The notes beneath the pieces were generated by a model. That model saw only the letters and a list, made by a program, of their open reading frames with translations, was not told the origin of the DNA and made no database searches. From Macrostomum hystrix (Eukaryota; Platyhelminthes; Macrostomidae), in assembly GCA_950097015.1 (NCBI GenBank), contig CATNEN010000039.1, positions 4,972,001 to 5,036,000 on the forward strand: a stretch of 64,000 nucleotides of DNA, written 5' to 3'. Numbering within the stretch: position 1 is the first letter of the stretch; each line of letters starts with the position of its first letter. The translations under genes and the position numbers were made by a program. Of this stretch, positions 23,813 to 36,128 are shown in pieces.

Positions 23813-26800
23813 ATCCTCCTGTCTCTCAAATCTCTTTCCTCCTGTCTCTCAAATCTCTTTCCTCCTGTCTCTCAAATCTCTTTCCTCCTGTCTCTCAAAT
23901 CTCTTTCCTCCTGTCTCTCAAATCTCTTTCCTCCTGTCTCTCAAATCTCTTTCCTCCTGTCTCTCAAATCTCTTTCCTCCTGTCTCTCAAATCTCTTTCC
24001 TCCTGTCTCTCAAATCTCTTTCCTCCTGTCTCTCAAATCTCTTTCCTCCTGTCTCAAATCTCTTTCCTCCTGTCTCTCAAATCTCTTTCCTCCTGTCTCT
24101 CAAATCTCTTTCCTCCTGTCTCAAATCTCTTTCCTCCTGTCTCTCAAATCTCTTTCCTCCTGTCTCTCAAATCTCTTTCCTCCTGTCTCAAGTCTCTTTT
24201 CTCCTGTCTCTCAAATCTCTTTCCTCCTGTCTCTCAAATCTCTTTCCTCCTGTCTCTCAAATCTCTTTTCTCCTGTCTCTCAAATCTCTTTCCTCCTGTC
24301 TCTCAAATCTCTTTCCTCCTGTCTCTCAAATCTCTTTCCTCCTGTCTCTCAAATCTCTTTCCTCCTGTCTCTCAAATCTCTTTCCTCCTGTCTCTCAAAT
24401 CTCTTTCCTCCTGTCTCTCAAATCTCTTTCCTCCTGTCTCTCAAGTCTCTTTTCTCCTGTCTCTCAAATCTCTTTCCTCCTGTCTCTCAAATCTCTTTCC
24501 TCCTGTCTCTCAAATCTCTTTCCTCCTGTCTCTCAAATCTCTTTCCTCCTGTCTCTCAAATATCTTTTCTCCTGTCTCTCAAATCTCTTTCCTCCTGTCT
24601 CTCAAGTCTCTTTCCTCCTGTCTCTCAAGTCTCTTTCCTCCTGTCTCTCAAATCTCTTTCCTCCTGTCTCTCAAATCTCTTTCCTCCTGTCTCTCAAGTC
24701 TCTTTCCTCCTGTCTCTCAAATCTCTTTCCTCCTGTCTCTCAAATCTCTTTCCTCCTGTCTCTCAAATCTCTTTCCTCCTGTCTCTCAAATCTCTTTCCT
24801 CCTGTCTCTCAAATCTCTTTCCTCCTGTCTCTCAAATCTCTTTCCTCCTGTCTCTCAAATCTCTTTTCTCATGTCTCTCAAGTCTCTTTCCTCCTGTCTC
24901 TCAAATATCTTTTCTCCTGTCTCTCAAATCTCTTTCCTCCTGTCTCTCAAGTCTCTTTCCTCCTGTCTCTCAAATCTCTTTCCTCCTGTCTCTCAAATCT
25001 CTTTCCTCCTGTCTCTCAAATCTCTTTCCTCCTGTCTCTCAAATCTCTTTCCTCCTGTCTCTCAAATCTCTTTCCTCCTGTCTCTCAAATCTCTTTCCTC
25101 CTGTCTCTCAAATCTCTTTTCTCATGTCTCTCAAGTCTCTTTCCTTCTGTCTCTCAAATATCTTTTCTCCTGTCTCTCAAATCTCTTTCCTCCTGTGTCT
25201 CAAGTCTCTTTCCTCCTGTCTCTCAAATCTCTTTCCTCCTGTCTCTCAAATCTCTTTCCTCCTGTCTCTCAAATATCTTTTCTCCTGTCTCTCAAATCTC
25301 TTTCCTCCTGTCTCTCAAATCTCTTTCCTCCTGTCTCTCAAATCTCTTTCCTCCTGTCTCTCAAGTCTCTTTCCTCCTGTCTCTCAAATCTCTTTCCTCC
25401 TGTCTCTCAAATCTCTTTCCTCCTGTCTCTCAAATCTCTTTCCTCCTGTCTCTCAAATCTCTTTCCTCCTGTCTCTCAAATCTCTTTCCTCCTGTCTCTC
25501 AAATCTCTTTCCTCCTGTCTCTCAAATCTCTTTTCTCATGTCTCTCAAGTCTCTTTCCTCCTGTCTCTCAAATATCTTTTCTCCTGTCTCTCAAATCTCT
25601 TTCCTCCTGTCTCTCAAGTCTCTTTCCTCCTGTCTCTCAAATCTCTTTCCTCCTGTCTCTCAAATCTCTTTCCTCCTGTCTCTCAAATCTCTTTCCTCCT
25701 GTCTCTCAAGTCTCTTTCCTCCTGTCTCTCAAATCTCTTTCCTCCTGTCTCTCAAATCTCTTTCCTCCTGTCTCTCAAGTCTCTTTCCTCCTGTCTCTCA
25801 AATCTCTTTCCTCCTGTCTCTCAAATCTCTTTTCTCCTGTCTCTCAAATCTCTTTCCTCCTGTCTCTCAAATCTCTTTCCTCCTGTCTCTCAAATCTCTT
25901 TCCTCCTGTCTCTCAAATCTCTTTCCTCCTGTCTCTCAAATCTCTTTCCTCCTGTCTCTCAAATCTCTTTCCTCCTGTCTCTCAAATCTCTTTCCTCCTG
26001 TCTCTCAAGTCTCTTTTCTCCTGTCTCTCAAATCTCTTTCCTCCTGTCTCTCAAATCTCTTTCCTCCTGTCTCTCAAATCTCTTTCCTCCTGTCTCTCAA
26101 ATCTCTTTCCTCCTGTCTCTCAAATATCTTTTCTCCTGTCTCTCAAATCTCTTTCCTCCTGTCTCTCAAGTCTCTTTCCTCCTGTCTCTCAAGTCTCTTT
26201 CCTCCTGTCTCTCAAATCTCTTTCCTCCTGTCTCTCAAATCTCTTTCCTCCTGTCTCTCAAGTCTCTTTCCTCCTGTCTCTCAAATCTCTTTCCTCCTGT
26301 CTCTCAAATCTCTTTCCTCCTGTCTCTCAAATCTCTTTCCTCCTGTCTCTCAAATCTCTTTCCTCCTGTCTCTCAAATCTCTTTCCTCCTGTCTCTCAAA
26401 TCTCTTTCCTCCTGTCTCTCAAATCTCTTTTCTCATGTCTCTCAAGTCTCTTTCCTCCTGTCTCTCAAATATCTTTTCTCCTGTCTCTCAAATCTCTTTC
26501 CTCCTGTCTCTCAAGTCTCTTTCCTCCTGTCTCTCAAATCTCTTTCCTCCTGTCTCTCAAATCTCTTTCCTCCTGTCTCTCAAATCTCTTTCCTCCTGTC
26601 TCTCAAATCTCTTTCCTCCTGTCTCTCAAATCTCTTTCCTCCTGTCTCTCAAATCTCTTTCCTCCTGTCTCTCAAATCTCTTTTCTCATGTCTCTCAAGT
26701 CTCTTTCCTCCTGTCTCTCAAATATCTTTTCTCCTGTCTCTCAAATCTCTTTCCTCCTGTCTCTCAAGTCTCTTTCCTCCTGTCTCTCAAATCTCTTTCC

Positions 26801-27785
26801 TCCTGTCTCTCAAATCTCTTTCCTCCTGTCTCTCAAATATCTTTTCTCCTGTCTCTCAAATCTCTTTCCTCCTGTCTCTCAAATCTCTTTCCTCCTGTCT
26901 CTCAAATCTCTTTCCTCCTGTCTCTCAAGTCTCTTTCCTCCTGTCTCTCAAATCTCTTTCCTCCTGTCTCTCAAATCTCTTTCCTCCTGTCTCTCAAATC
27001 TCTTTCCTCCTGTCTCTCAAATCTCTTTCCTCCTGTCTCTCAAATCTCTTTCCTCCTGTCTCTCAAATCTCTTTCCTCCTGTCTCTCAAATCTCTTTTCT
27101 CATGTCTCTCAAGTCTCTTTCCTCCTGTCTCTCAAATATCTTTTCTCCTGTCTCTCAAATCTCTTTCCTCCTGTCTCTCAAGTCTCTTTCCTCCTGTCTC
27201 TCAAATCTCTTTCCTCCTGTCTCTCAAATCTCTTTCCTCCTGTCTCTCAAATCTCTTTCCTCCTGTCTCTCAAATATCTTTTCTCCTGTCTCTCAAATCT
27301 CTTTCCTCCTGTCTCTCAAATCTCTTTCCTCCTGTCTCTCAAATCTCTTTCCTCCTGTCTCTCAAATCTCTTTCCTCCTGTCTCTCAAATCTCTTTTCTC
27401 CTGTCTCTCAAATCTCTTTCCTCCTGTCTCTCAAATCTCTTTCCTCCTGTCTCTCAAATCTCTTTCCTCCTGTCTCTCAAATCTCTTTCCTCCTGTCTCT
27501 CAAATCTCTTTCCTCCTGTCTCTCAAATCTCTTTCCTCCTGTCTCTCAAATATCTTTCCTCCTGTCTCTCAAATCTCTTTTCTCCTGTCTCTCAAATCTC
27601 TTTCCTCCTGTCTCTCAAATCTCTTTCCTCCTGTCTCTCAAATCTCTTTCCTCCTGTCTCTCAAATCTCTTTCCTCCTGTCTCTCAAATCTCTTTCCTCC
27701 TGTCTCTCAAATCTCTTTCCTCCTGTCTCTCAAATATCTTTCCTCCTGTCTCTCAAATCTCTTTTCTCCTGTCTCTCAGATATAT
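23813..27785. repeat. 23-bp pyrimidine-rich minisatellite, about 4 kb, with 1564-bp superstructure
   Basis: About 172 units of CTCTTTCCTCCTGTCTCTCA plus AAT begin about 320 bp upstream of the ATPase start codon. Rare variants mark a higher-order period. CTCTTTTCTCATG occurs at 24861, 25114 and 25528 and again at 26425, 26678 and 27092, each exactly 1564 bp (68 units) later. AAATATC and AAGTCTC variants keep the same offset. Three plus-strand frames of more than 1300 codons run through it because neither the unit nor its variants contain stops. Confidence 0.96.
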
Positions 27786-30287
27786 TTTTTCTGCCTCTAA
27801 AACCTCACCTGTGTCACTCAGACCTTACCTTGCGCATCAAGTGTATTAGTTAGAGAAAATTTCATTATTGGACTGTTCATGTTTATAAAATCTAAAACCT
27901 ATCAACCAGATATTGTCTAAGAAAACTTAACCTGTTTTGTCAATTATAAATTTCTTAAAATAAAAAAGAAGAAGAGATCAACAATTTTTTTGCTTTTTTT
28001 CAAATAATGGGATTGGCTGGGCTACTAAAACTGTGTAATTAGGTGTATAAACTGATAGGCAAGTATTCAGTAATATAAATTATATAATAATTAAAAAGCT
28101 AACACGCCTTTAAACAACAAACTTAGCAGTTTTATATTAGTGCTAAAAACTGAAAACTGAAAAAAGCGTAAGCGTAACACAGCAGAACTCTAAATAAACA
28201 ATTGTGCAGTTTCTGAGTAATTAGAAATCTAACAATTCAAATAAGCGAATGCTCGCAGAATAGGTAAATATAACTGCTTGTATAAACAAAAAGATACTCT
28301 GTGTGCCTACAGAATGGTGATAAAAAGATTTAATAACAAAAAACTACAAATAAAGAATGCGTACAACACTCATAACTAAACTGGGTTGGTAGAGGAAAAC
28401 TACAGAAACAGGAAAATCCCTATTACAAATGATGACACGAGATTCTACAAAAGTGACGGACAATACTTATTATAGAATGAGTTACTACTCAAGCATCAAT
28501 AAATTAGCATAGAACCCCGACTTTGAGTCACTGAAAAAAACAGAATAGTAAAATCTGATATGACATCCAGTGTGTGAAAATTGATGACATAAAGCATTGC
28601 TTAATACTGCCAATTGCTAAAGTTCAATTAACTGTTTTGCTAGACAAAAAACCTGTTGCAGACAATAATAAATATCACGTTTATAAAGATACTCCAGATT
28701 ATGTTTAAAGAACATAGATTACAAAAAGGTAAAATATGAGCTTGAAAGCGCTGTATAATTAATTAAAGGACTTAAAAATCAAATTAGTTACTGATCGATT
28801 GCTGCCGACAAAAAGGCAATTATTATTATAGACTAATACAGTTAACTAGCAATTTAATTATGACACATCTTGAAGGCTTAGTTAAACTGCACAATGTTCA
28901 ATCAGCAGTGGGTGTCTCTGTGTCAGAACAATTATTTGAAAGGCCTGTTTAGTAAAAAATATACTAATACAAACTGAAAAAAGAAGTTAAACATTAAAGT
29001 GCAGTTAACAGATATATCTAGCATTATTTACATTAGCAAATATCAATATTTGTTAGGCTGCTCTCAACGAACAGTGAAAGAATATCATTATTATAATATA
29101 GAAGATTTCAGAAAGCACTCTAGAAATTGTATTATTGTAGAATTGCAGCAAGACTATTTAGGAGTACTTGTACACGTCACGTCAACTGACACTTGTTATA
29201 ATGCCTAGTTAATAAAAAGAAATAGGTAAATAAAACATTGGTTTACATGTGGTCCATGTGCTAAAAACGGATAGTGCTTTCTACAGATTTAAAGAAAACA
29301 AAAAACTCAATATAAATAGTAAATTGCATGTTCTAGCAGCAATATTTATATATTCTAGACACAACACACAAGATTAAAATTTGAGACACCCGCAGAGCTC
29401 GAAACTAGGTGGGAAAAAATGTGACGACGGAAAAAATAATAAAGTACAACAGCGAAATGATACATTCAGAGAAGCATTTTCAAATGATCCAACACTAACA
29501 CATTCGGATAAGTAAACCGCTGTTTAATGGCCTGCTAATAAATACCTAGCAAAATAGTCTTACAGCAATATTGGGCCTACTAAAATTCACAAATTCACAC
29601 AAGAAATAAAATTACTTCAGGTCCAATCGATCCTTGGCTATTCCAAGCCTAAATTCCAGATTTGGTTAAAAATCTAGAATATTTCTAAACTCCTTACCAT
29701 TTATTTTGTAACAGTAAAACTACCAATGGAGATAATCCCTATGAGAATTTTTCACGAAATTTCACCCCTTTACACGAATTAGCACTGCGCCTCAAGGCGG
29801 CATTTACAGGTCTTAAAAATTTACCAGCATGTCTCCCGAATGTGCCTGCATAATTTCCGTCTTCGATGGTCACCTACCATTATCTACATGGACTGCAGGA
29901 CCTTCAGGGATACAAAAGGTAGAACTCGGCCACTATGGACACCCTGAAGCTAATTTCTCAAATTTCATTGATCAAGCCTAAATACCTAAAACAGTACACC
30001 ATCCCCAGGTCTGTCAACCATTCAATTGCGCTGCCAAAAATGGTATAAAAACTGGCGGCAAATGGCTTGGTAGTTCTACCTACTGTTAATTCCAGTAAAT
30101 ATATTTATTAAAAAAAACTAGGCCTAGAAAAGTATTGAGAAGGGAAAAACGAAATTCCATGCTTCTAAACAGGAGGGGGGTTGATTTTACTAGTCTTCGA
30201 TACTAAATGATTTCATTAATCTTCTAAGTATAAAATCCTTAAAAATATAGATTACGCAGTCATTGCTCATCAGTAAAACTGCACAAC
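27786..30287. other. AT-rich intergenic DNA, no gene seen
   Basis: Unique AT-rich DNA with frequent stops. The 3' part should include the tail of the short gene that follows (see its polyadenylation signal). I see no exon, tRNA or long repeat. Confidence 0.5.
30104..30109 (-). terminator. Polyadenylation signal of the TP53INP-like gene
   Basis: TTTATT on the plus strand reads AATAAA on the minus strand, about 180 bp past the stop at 30288. Confidence 0.5.
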
Positions 30288-30791
30288 TTAGCACTTCTTG
30301 GAGGCCGACCGAGCAGCCGGGCACTTGACCACGCCACGCTTCTGAGCCTGCCGCCTAACCGACGTGCTCCGCAGAGCAGCCACCTGATTCCGGCGGTTTA
30401 AGGCAGTCCGACTCAGCTCGACTTTGGCACGTGTGCGCGACGCCGCAGCCGACGCCGCTTTGGCAGACTGGCGCAAGGCTAAGGCAGACGTAGCAGGGGA
30501 CGATGAATTGGCAGTGACGACAGCGGCGGCCGCCCGGGTAGAAGACGACTCCACTGTCACTGCAGCCGATTCGTCATTCGCCTCATCAATGTTGGCAGAT
30601 TCATTTTCATCGGCAGACATTGGCGTGGCGGAGCTGCTGCTGCTGCCACTGCCGCCCTCAGCACCAGCGTCAGCCAGTAGGAATCCATCGTCCACATAGT
30701 CGTCAGCATCGCCATAATTAACAAGGGTCCATCCATCGCGGTCCTCAACAGTGGTTAGCACCTTTCCATTATTAGTGTTGCTGGCGGCCAT
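30288..30791 (-). CDS. Small LIR-containing protein, TP53INP/DOR-like
   Basis: An intronless 167-residue frame starts in a good context (ATGG). Near the N-terminus EDRDGWTLVNY fits the LC3-interacting motif (acidic, W-x-x-V) of TP53INP1/2, whose motifs read DDEWILVDF and EDGWLIIDL. A Ser/Glu/Ala-rich acidic middle follows. The C-terminus is basic and Arg/Gln-rich (ELSRTALNRRNQ, SVRRQAQKR), like the TP53INP tail (LNRNSLRRQN). TP53INP proteins shuttle between nucleus and autophagosome, acting as autophagy adaptors and transcription co-regulators. It is shorter than the vertebrate proteins (about 220-240). Similarity is confined to the two ends, so the family call is moderate; the coding status is stronger. 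Confidence 0.6.
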   Translation of the reverse strand: MAASNTNNGKVLTTVEDRDGWTLVNYGDADDYVDDGFLLADAGAEGGSGSSSSSATPMSADENESANIDEANDESAAVTVESSSTRAAAAVVTANSSSPATSALALRQSAKAASAAASRTRAKVELSRTALNRRNQVAALRSTSVRRQAQKRGVVKCPAARSASKKC

Positions 30792-33700
30792 GACTGTGCA
30801 AGTTTTGGCTATTTGGCGAATTCGTTAGTAATGTGAGCTAAGATTTCTTTTCTAGGTTGAAATTTGCAAAGCTGCAAAAGAGGACCCAGTTGAGTTTACA
30901 TTGATTGACATTGAGAGGTACTAACAAGTAACTGAGAATTGCAAAGGTACATACTTGGTAATAAAACTGCACCTTTGAATTTCTTTAATAATAATAAGCT
31001 GATACATTTAAAACAGTCAAAGATATTAGGTAATATTTTTCGCCAGAAGTAAACAGTAATAATAATAATACATTAGTAGTTTAAAAAAGTAAATGTTTTG
31101 GCACTACAGATAAAAAATTCAACAATAGGGCATCACTGTCGAATTTATTAATTACTGTTTCATGTGTTGTTATACGCTATTTTTTATATTTAAAAACTTA
31201 TCTGCAGATGGAATTTAATACCATTATTCAAGGCACTCACCTTTTTGTAAGCTAAGTTGACCATAATGACAATTGACAAGCTACCTATCTATATATATTA
31301 AAATATTTCATCATGCCAAATTATCTGGGTTTAGCTAGCCCAAACTAGTCCAACAAATATAGGAATTTAAATCCTAAATACAGCATCAGGAATTCTGATC
31401 TAGTCTAATCTACAATACTTCTCTATCTTTTAAGGGTAAATTTAAATGAGCTTAAAACCAAGAGAGTGAATTCACATATAGATGATAAAGTGAAGAGTCA
31501 AACATAAATGTCCCATCGTTTGATTCACCTGGCCTTAACAGTTAAATGTTTCTTAATAAAAAATGAAGTCAAAAATGTTTAAGACATTTGCGATTACATC
31601 CATATATAGCTACACAAAAATATATAGCTAATACTTAACACTTTCAGGGCTTAGCTAGAGGGTGTTTTAAAAGCAAGGAGATAAGAATATAATCAATTGA
31701 GATAAAACTAAATCTATCGTGTACAAATATTTAATGATGAAGAAGTGAACACCAAACCAACAAACTATTTTTTTCAGTTAGCAAAAGTAAGCTTGATTGA
31801 ATAAGTTGATCAAAACTGATGATTTATACTGCTACTAAGAAGATAGTGTTTAAAAGAAAACAAAATATAAGAAAACATGTATTTAAAAAATGTGACAATT
31901 AATTGGATTTTTTTACATAAAAATTTATTTTGTTATATTTGCATAAATGCTAATTATTTTTGTTTTAATTGGTACAAACATTTTGTTTAACTGACACCAA
32001 ACAGAAAAAAATAGTTTAAATAATAGAAGAAAACCCAAGGAGAACAAAAGCCAGTTATATAGTTAAATAGACAAAGAATAATTTTTACTTGTATATTGCT
32101 ACTTAAGAAGTTATATAGATATAAGACAAAAAATTAGGCCTACAACTTAAGTGGCAGAAAAAAACTAGGATTTTAGGAACAGCATAGTGAAAACTTAGCA
32201 TAGTGAATACTATTCAGCAAGACAGTAACAACTTTGCTTGGTATGTATCTATGTGGCAAAAAATAGGGAGACACACTAGGCCTAGCACACAAAAAATACA
32301 TTTAATATAGTAGACCCTAGTGAAGTGGCCTAGGCTAATACAATTTTTTGAATACAAAAGGCCAGGCACTGGTTGGGTACAGTTAATGAATGACTAGTAC
32401 TAGGCCTACCCTATCGCCATTTCAATGTAGAATCATAAACCAGACAATAAAATTTTTACTGTGGGGCAAATTTAGATGTTTACATGCAACCCTGATCAAC
32501 AGAATTTGTAGAGTATGGTAGCTCTGCATAGGCCTATTCTGGTAAGCAGCTAAGGACTTAACTAGAAATATATAAGATCTCCGCTAAATCACTAGGCTTA
32601 GGCCTACTTTTGGCTTTATCTTTTTGAAGCTGTGTGTGGTGTTGAGTCCACTGGGGTCTGTCTAGAGTATAGGCCTATGCTATAAATGTAAAAAAACTGC
32701 ACGGAGAATGTTTCTAAACTCAAGTTAGAAATACTAGTTATAAAAATCGGTAGTTCAAATAAGAGGCATATCAAGCGAAAATGCACTTCAATGATAATTG
32801 TGCACCAGTCGGTCAATTGGTCACTCGTTGCAATGCAAGGCTGCTTAGTCAGTCAGTCGAAGAAACATAAAGTTTAAAGTAGAAAAATAGTCTAAGCATA
32901 ATATAATATAAAGCCGCACTAAATAGCGCTTCTAAAAGGCATTCTCGCACATTCATGCTTAGAAATATTGTAGTATTCTGGCAAAAAACCTTATCAGAAG
33001 CGTCTGATCTTAGAATAAATGTAGCAAAATATTCAGAGTAAGGACACACTTGAAATCGTAGACATTTAAGAAAGACTGGGTTTAACAAAGTTTTTACGAT
33101 AATTAAAAAAAATTATCCTAACTGTATGAAGTACAATTTTTATACATTATGTGATTTATAAATTTAAATGTAAAATTTAATGTAATAATGTAATGTAATA
33201 ATGTAAAATTGTCACCGTTAGCTATACATATTTTTCTGTGCTTTTCGTGTCAATACTTTATGCATTCTTATGCATTATTATGCATTCTTATATCGAGTTC
33301 ATTTGTTTAATGCAAAAACGCCAGCTAGTGCATTCAATAGGAATTTTTATTTTGCTGCTTTTTTATCGCCACACAATCGGGCAAGTTTATGTTAACCGTC
33401 AAGCTGCCTGTTTTACGGTTGACGATTGACGAACTGCACGTCAATCAGCCAGTTATCGACTTTTGATGTTGACTTTAGTTGTAAACGCTTTTTTGGTATT
33501 AAGTTTATGGTACAATTACATACATGTATGGCATAGAAGTACATTGCAGAAGAACAGCTTCCAATCGAAAGCAATCAGCATTGAAACCTGAATAAAATGA
33601 AAATTTCGTATCTCCGCAGTCTTTTTTTTCGCGAAAGCCAACCTTCCATTTTTTAAGAAATGAAGTTTTCCGTCCTTCTACTCATAGTGGTCCTTGACTC

Positions 33701-34856
33701 GTTTCCACGTCGCTAATTCAATCTTGATAACTATAAAGCTGTAACTTAGTCCTTGTCTAAATTCCAAAGATATAGAAGTCTAGCTGGGACCACTTGACAT
33801 AGGATTACACAATATTTTATGCATTTGTGTCATCAGTTTAGTTAGCTGCCATATTAACGCACTTTTTGATACACAAAGTGGAGCATTAATCCAAAACCAG
33901 CATGTTTCGATGAACCAATTTATTCAAGTAAGCATTTTAGATTACATTTTATTTGTAAATTACTATTATAGGTTCCTGTTGCTTAATTCCTTATTTATAT
34001 TTATAATTACTAATTCACTGTTCCTACGTAATTATCGAAAGTGCTTAAAATTGTCGCAGAACTTGTCACTTATTATTAAATCTTTATATACTTTGTTTGA
34101 ACACTTAATCTGATGTCATTGAATATTATCGTACGTTTAAGTTCGCAAAATCACTTCTATTTATAGCTGTTCTTTACGTAAATGTGAATTCGTATAAAAA
34201 ATCGTGCTCGCTACGTAGCAATGTTACATATATACTGTTAAAGACCAAATTGTTTGTTAAGTACTTTCTACTATCTGATCAGTTTTATACGTCGATTTAA
34301 TACTAATGAGTAATGGCTGCTGAGACTGACATGTAAGTTCAGAATGTGGAACTGGAAGCTGGTAGCGCAAGCACATAAAATATATATTTTATAAATTATT
34401 CACTAGGTTTCAACATCAGCCCTTAGTGTTGCTGAGTTATTTAAATAATTTTATCTATATGATAGATAACCCAAGAAACTTGAATCTGAATAAAAAGCTT
34501 TTTTATATTGGGAGAAAGTTATACTCATTTTAGGCTTATTGAAATTTAATCCTTTAAAATACTTTGGGTCTTCCAATCGACTTGAAACTTCACCCAATGT
34601 CTTCTAGTGCCACTAGAAAATAGTGGGTTAGTGACTCATTATCTTTAATAAGTTTGTAGCTTGCCCGTAGGCTGTAACTTAAAAATGTATATGTAGAGTA
34701 ATTAGAACAAGTTTGTCTTTAGTTTTTATGAAAAAGAAAATTAAAACTAGGCTGAAATTTTTTAATGAACAATAAGAGCTTTATTGCAAGAATGTAGTTG
34801 TTGCTGTTATTAGTCATCATTGTCCTTAGGCAGTTAGGCTCACCCTATAATATATC
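30792..34856. other. AT-rich intergenic DNA; TAGGCCTA cluster at 32138-32675
   Basis: No exon is credible here; the frames are short and AT-biased. The one visible structure is repeated use of the palindrome TAGGCCTA and near versions (TAGGCCTAC, ATAGGCCTAT) between about 32138 and 32675. Confidence 0.5.
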
Positions 34857-34915
34857 ATATTAATCTTCAATAGGTTCCAATGTCTCTTTTAAAGTTTAAT
34901 CCTATTTATTCGTCA
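34857..34915. repeat. Diverged direct repeat, left copy
   Basis: The stretch with CAATAGGT and AAGTTTAATCCTAT recurs at 35699-35755 with about 75-80% identity by eye. The two copies flank the MITE. Confidence 0.55.
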
Positions 34916-35045
34916 TATAGATTTTGCCTATTTTACCTGACCAAAAACCCTTTAATCACCATGTCCTGCTTAGCGTGGTATTTCTATGTATTGGGTCCTT
35001 GCAAAAGCCTTTAGGCTTAAGGCCATCCAATTAAAAATATGAGTA

Positions 35046-35694
35046 GGGTAATGTATCATCAACCAAACAAGAATGTGTATTTTTTTAACTTCAAACCTAA
35101 GCTACAGATTTTCTATTTAAGATATGATGATAAATTAAAAGCCAAGTTATAGAAAACAGTTACATCTTTCTAAAAAGTATCTGCTTTTGCTATTTTGTCA
35201 AATAGAAAAAAAGTTATTCCTGCTTTTTATCTAAAACCGAACAATGATTTTCATGTAGGCCTATCTTCAAACCAAACAGAGAATTTGATGTTTGGTTGTA
35301 CAATTTGAGTGAGTGGTTTAATCTTATTTTAAGGAGTGAACTATCATGAATTATGTAATTTGAAAGCATTTTTCATGCTCTATAAATAACTACATTTATG
35401 GTCATTTAATTGGCAAGCAACCACATACAATTTTTGTTTAAAGTACATACTGAAAAAATGTTGTTAAAAAGTATGCTTTTGCAATAAAAATTTCTACTGA
35501 AACATCAATATCTTTCTTTTCTCTTAATGCTTCATTGCACATCATGCCTCAGCTTGTAGATAGTTTCTTCAACTTTCAAATTAGTTGTTCTGTGAAACAC
35601 AATAGCTTGTTTCTATCTTGCACAAGACCAAGGAAGGAGTCAAAATTCTTGTTCGGTTTTGAAGATACACTGTTCGGTTGATGATACATTACCC
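35046..35694. mobile_element. MITE-like element with 24-bp terminal inverted repeats and TA flanks
   Basis: The left end 35046-35069 starts GGGTAATGTATCATCAACC. The right end 35671-35694 is its reverse complement with one mismatch in 24. Both ends are flanked by TA (35044-35045 and 35695-35696), the target duplication typical of Tc1/mariner-type elements. Similarity continues imperfectly inward (GTGTAT...CTTCAAA...CC on both sides). There is no transposase frame, so it would have been moved in trans. Confidence 0.75.
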
Positions 35695-35698
35695 TAAT

Positions 35699-35755
35699 CA
35701 TCAATAGGTCTCCTTGACTCTATTGAAGTTTAATCCTATATATTTGCTATTTTCC
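35699..35755. repeat. Diverged direct repeat, right copy
   Basis: Partner of 34857-34915, sharing CAATAGGT and AAGTTTAATCCTAT in the same order and spacing. Confidence 0.55.
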
Positions 35756-36128
35756 ACAAATAAATCACCCAAAATACCTACTTAAAAAAACATTTTTCCC
35801 TATATGCCACAAAGTGTGGTGATCCCATGATAGGGAAGCCATTCCATAGAAAGTGGTTGTAGATGGAGCAAAATGGTTTTCTTTTCTTAACTCAGCACCC
35901 CAAAAATAGACATAGATTTATGTGGCTACTAAAACTGGAAAAATTTTATAAGAATAAAATCTGCTTGTTACAAAAATCAACATTCTTTCAAATTAATTTT
36001 GTAGGTATGTCTAGAAAATGTCTGCTTTATGATTGTCACTAAAACATTTGAAGCATATCATCGATTTTCTTATCTAAACTTCCAAACACTAGCCTGACAA
36101 TTCGTTTTAACATAAAATTCTATTTTAT

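Noticed and set aside
23694-27853. Three overlapping plus-strand frames of more than 1300 codons
   Set aside because: They are the three phases of one stop-free 23-bp array; the same peptide string appears in each, so there is no real protein signal.
28999-29208. Plus-strand 69-codon frame
   Set aside because: AT-rich chance frame with no start context, motif or neighbouring exon.
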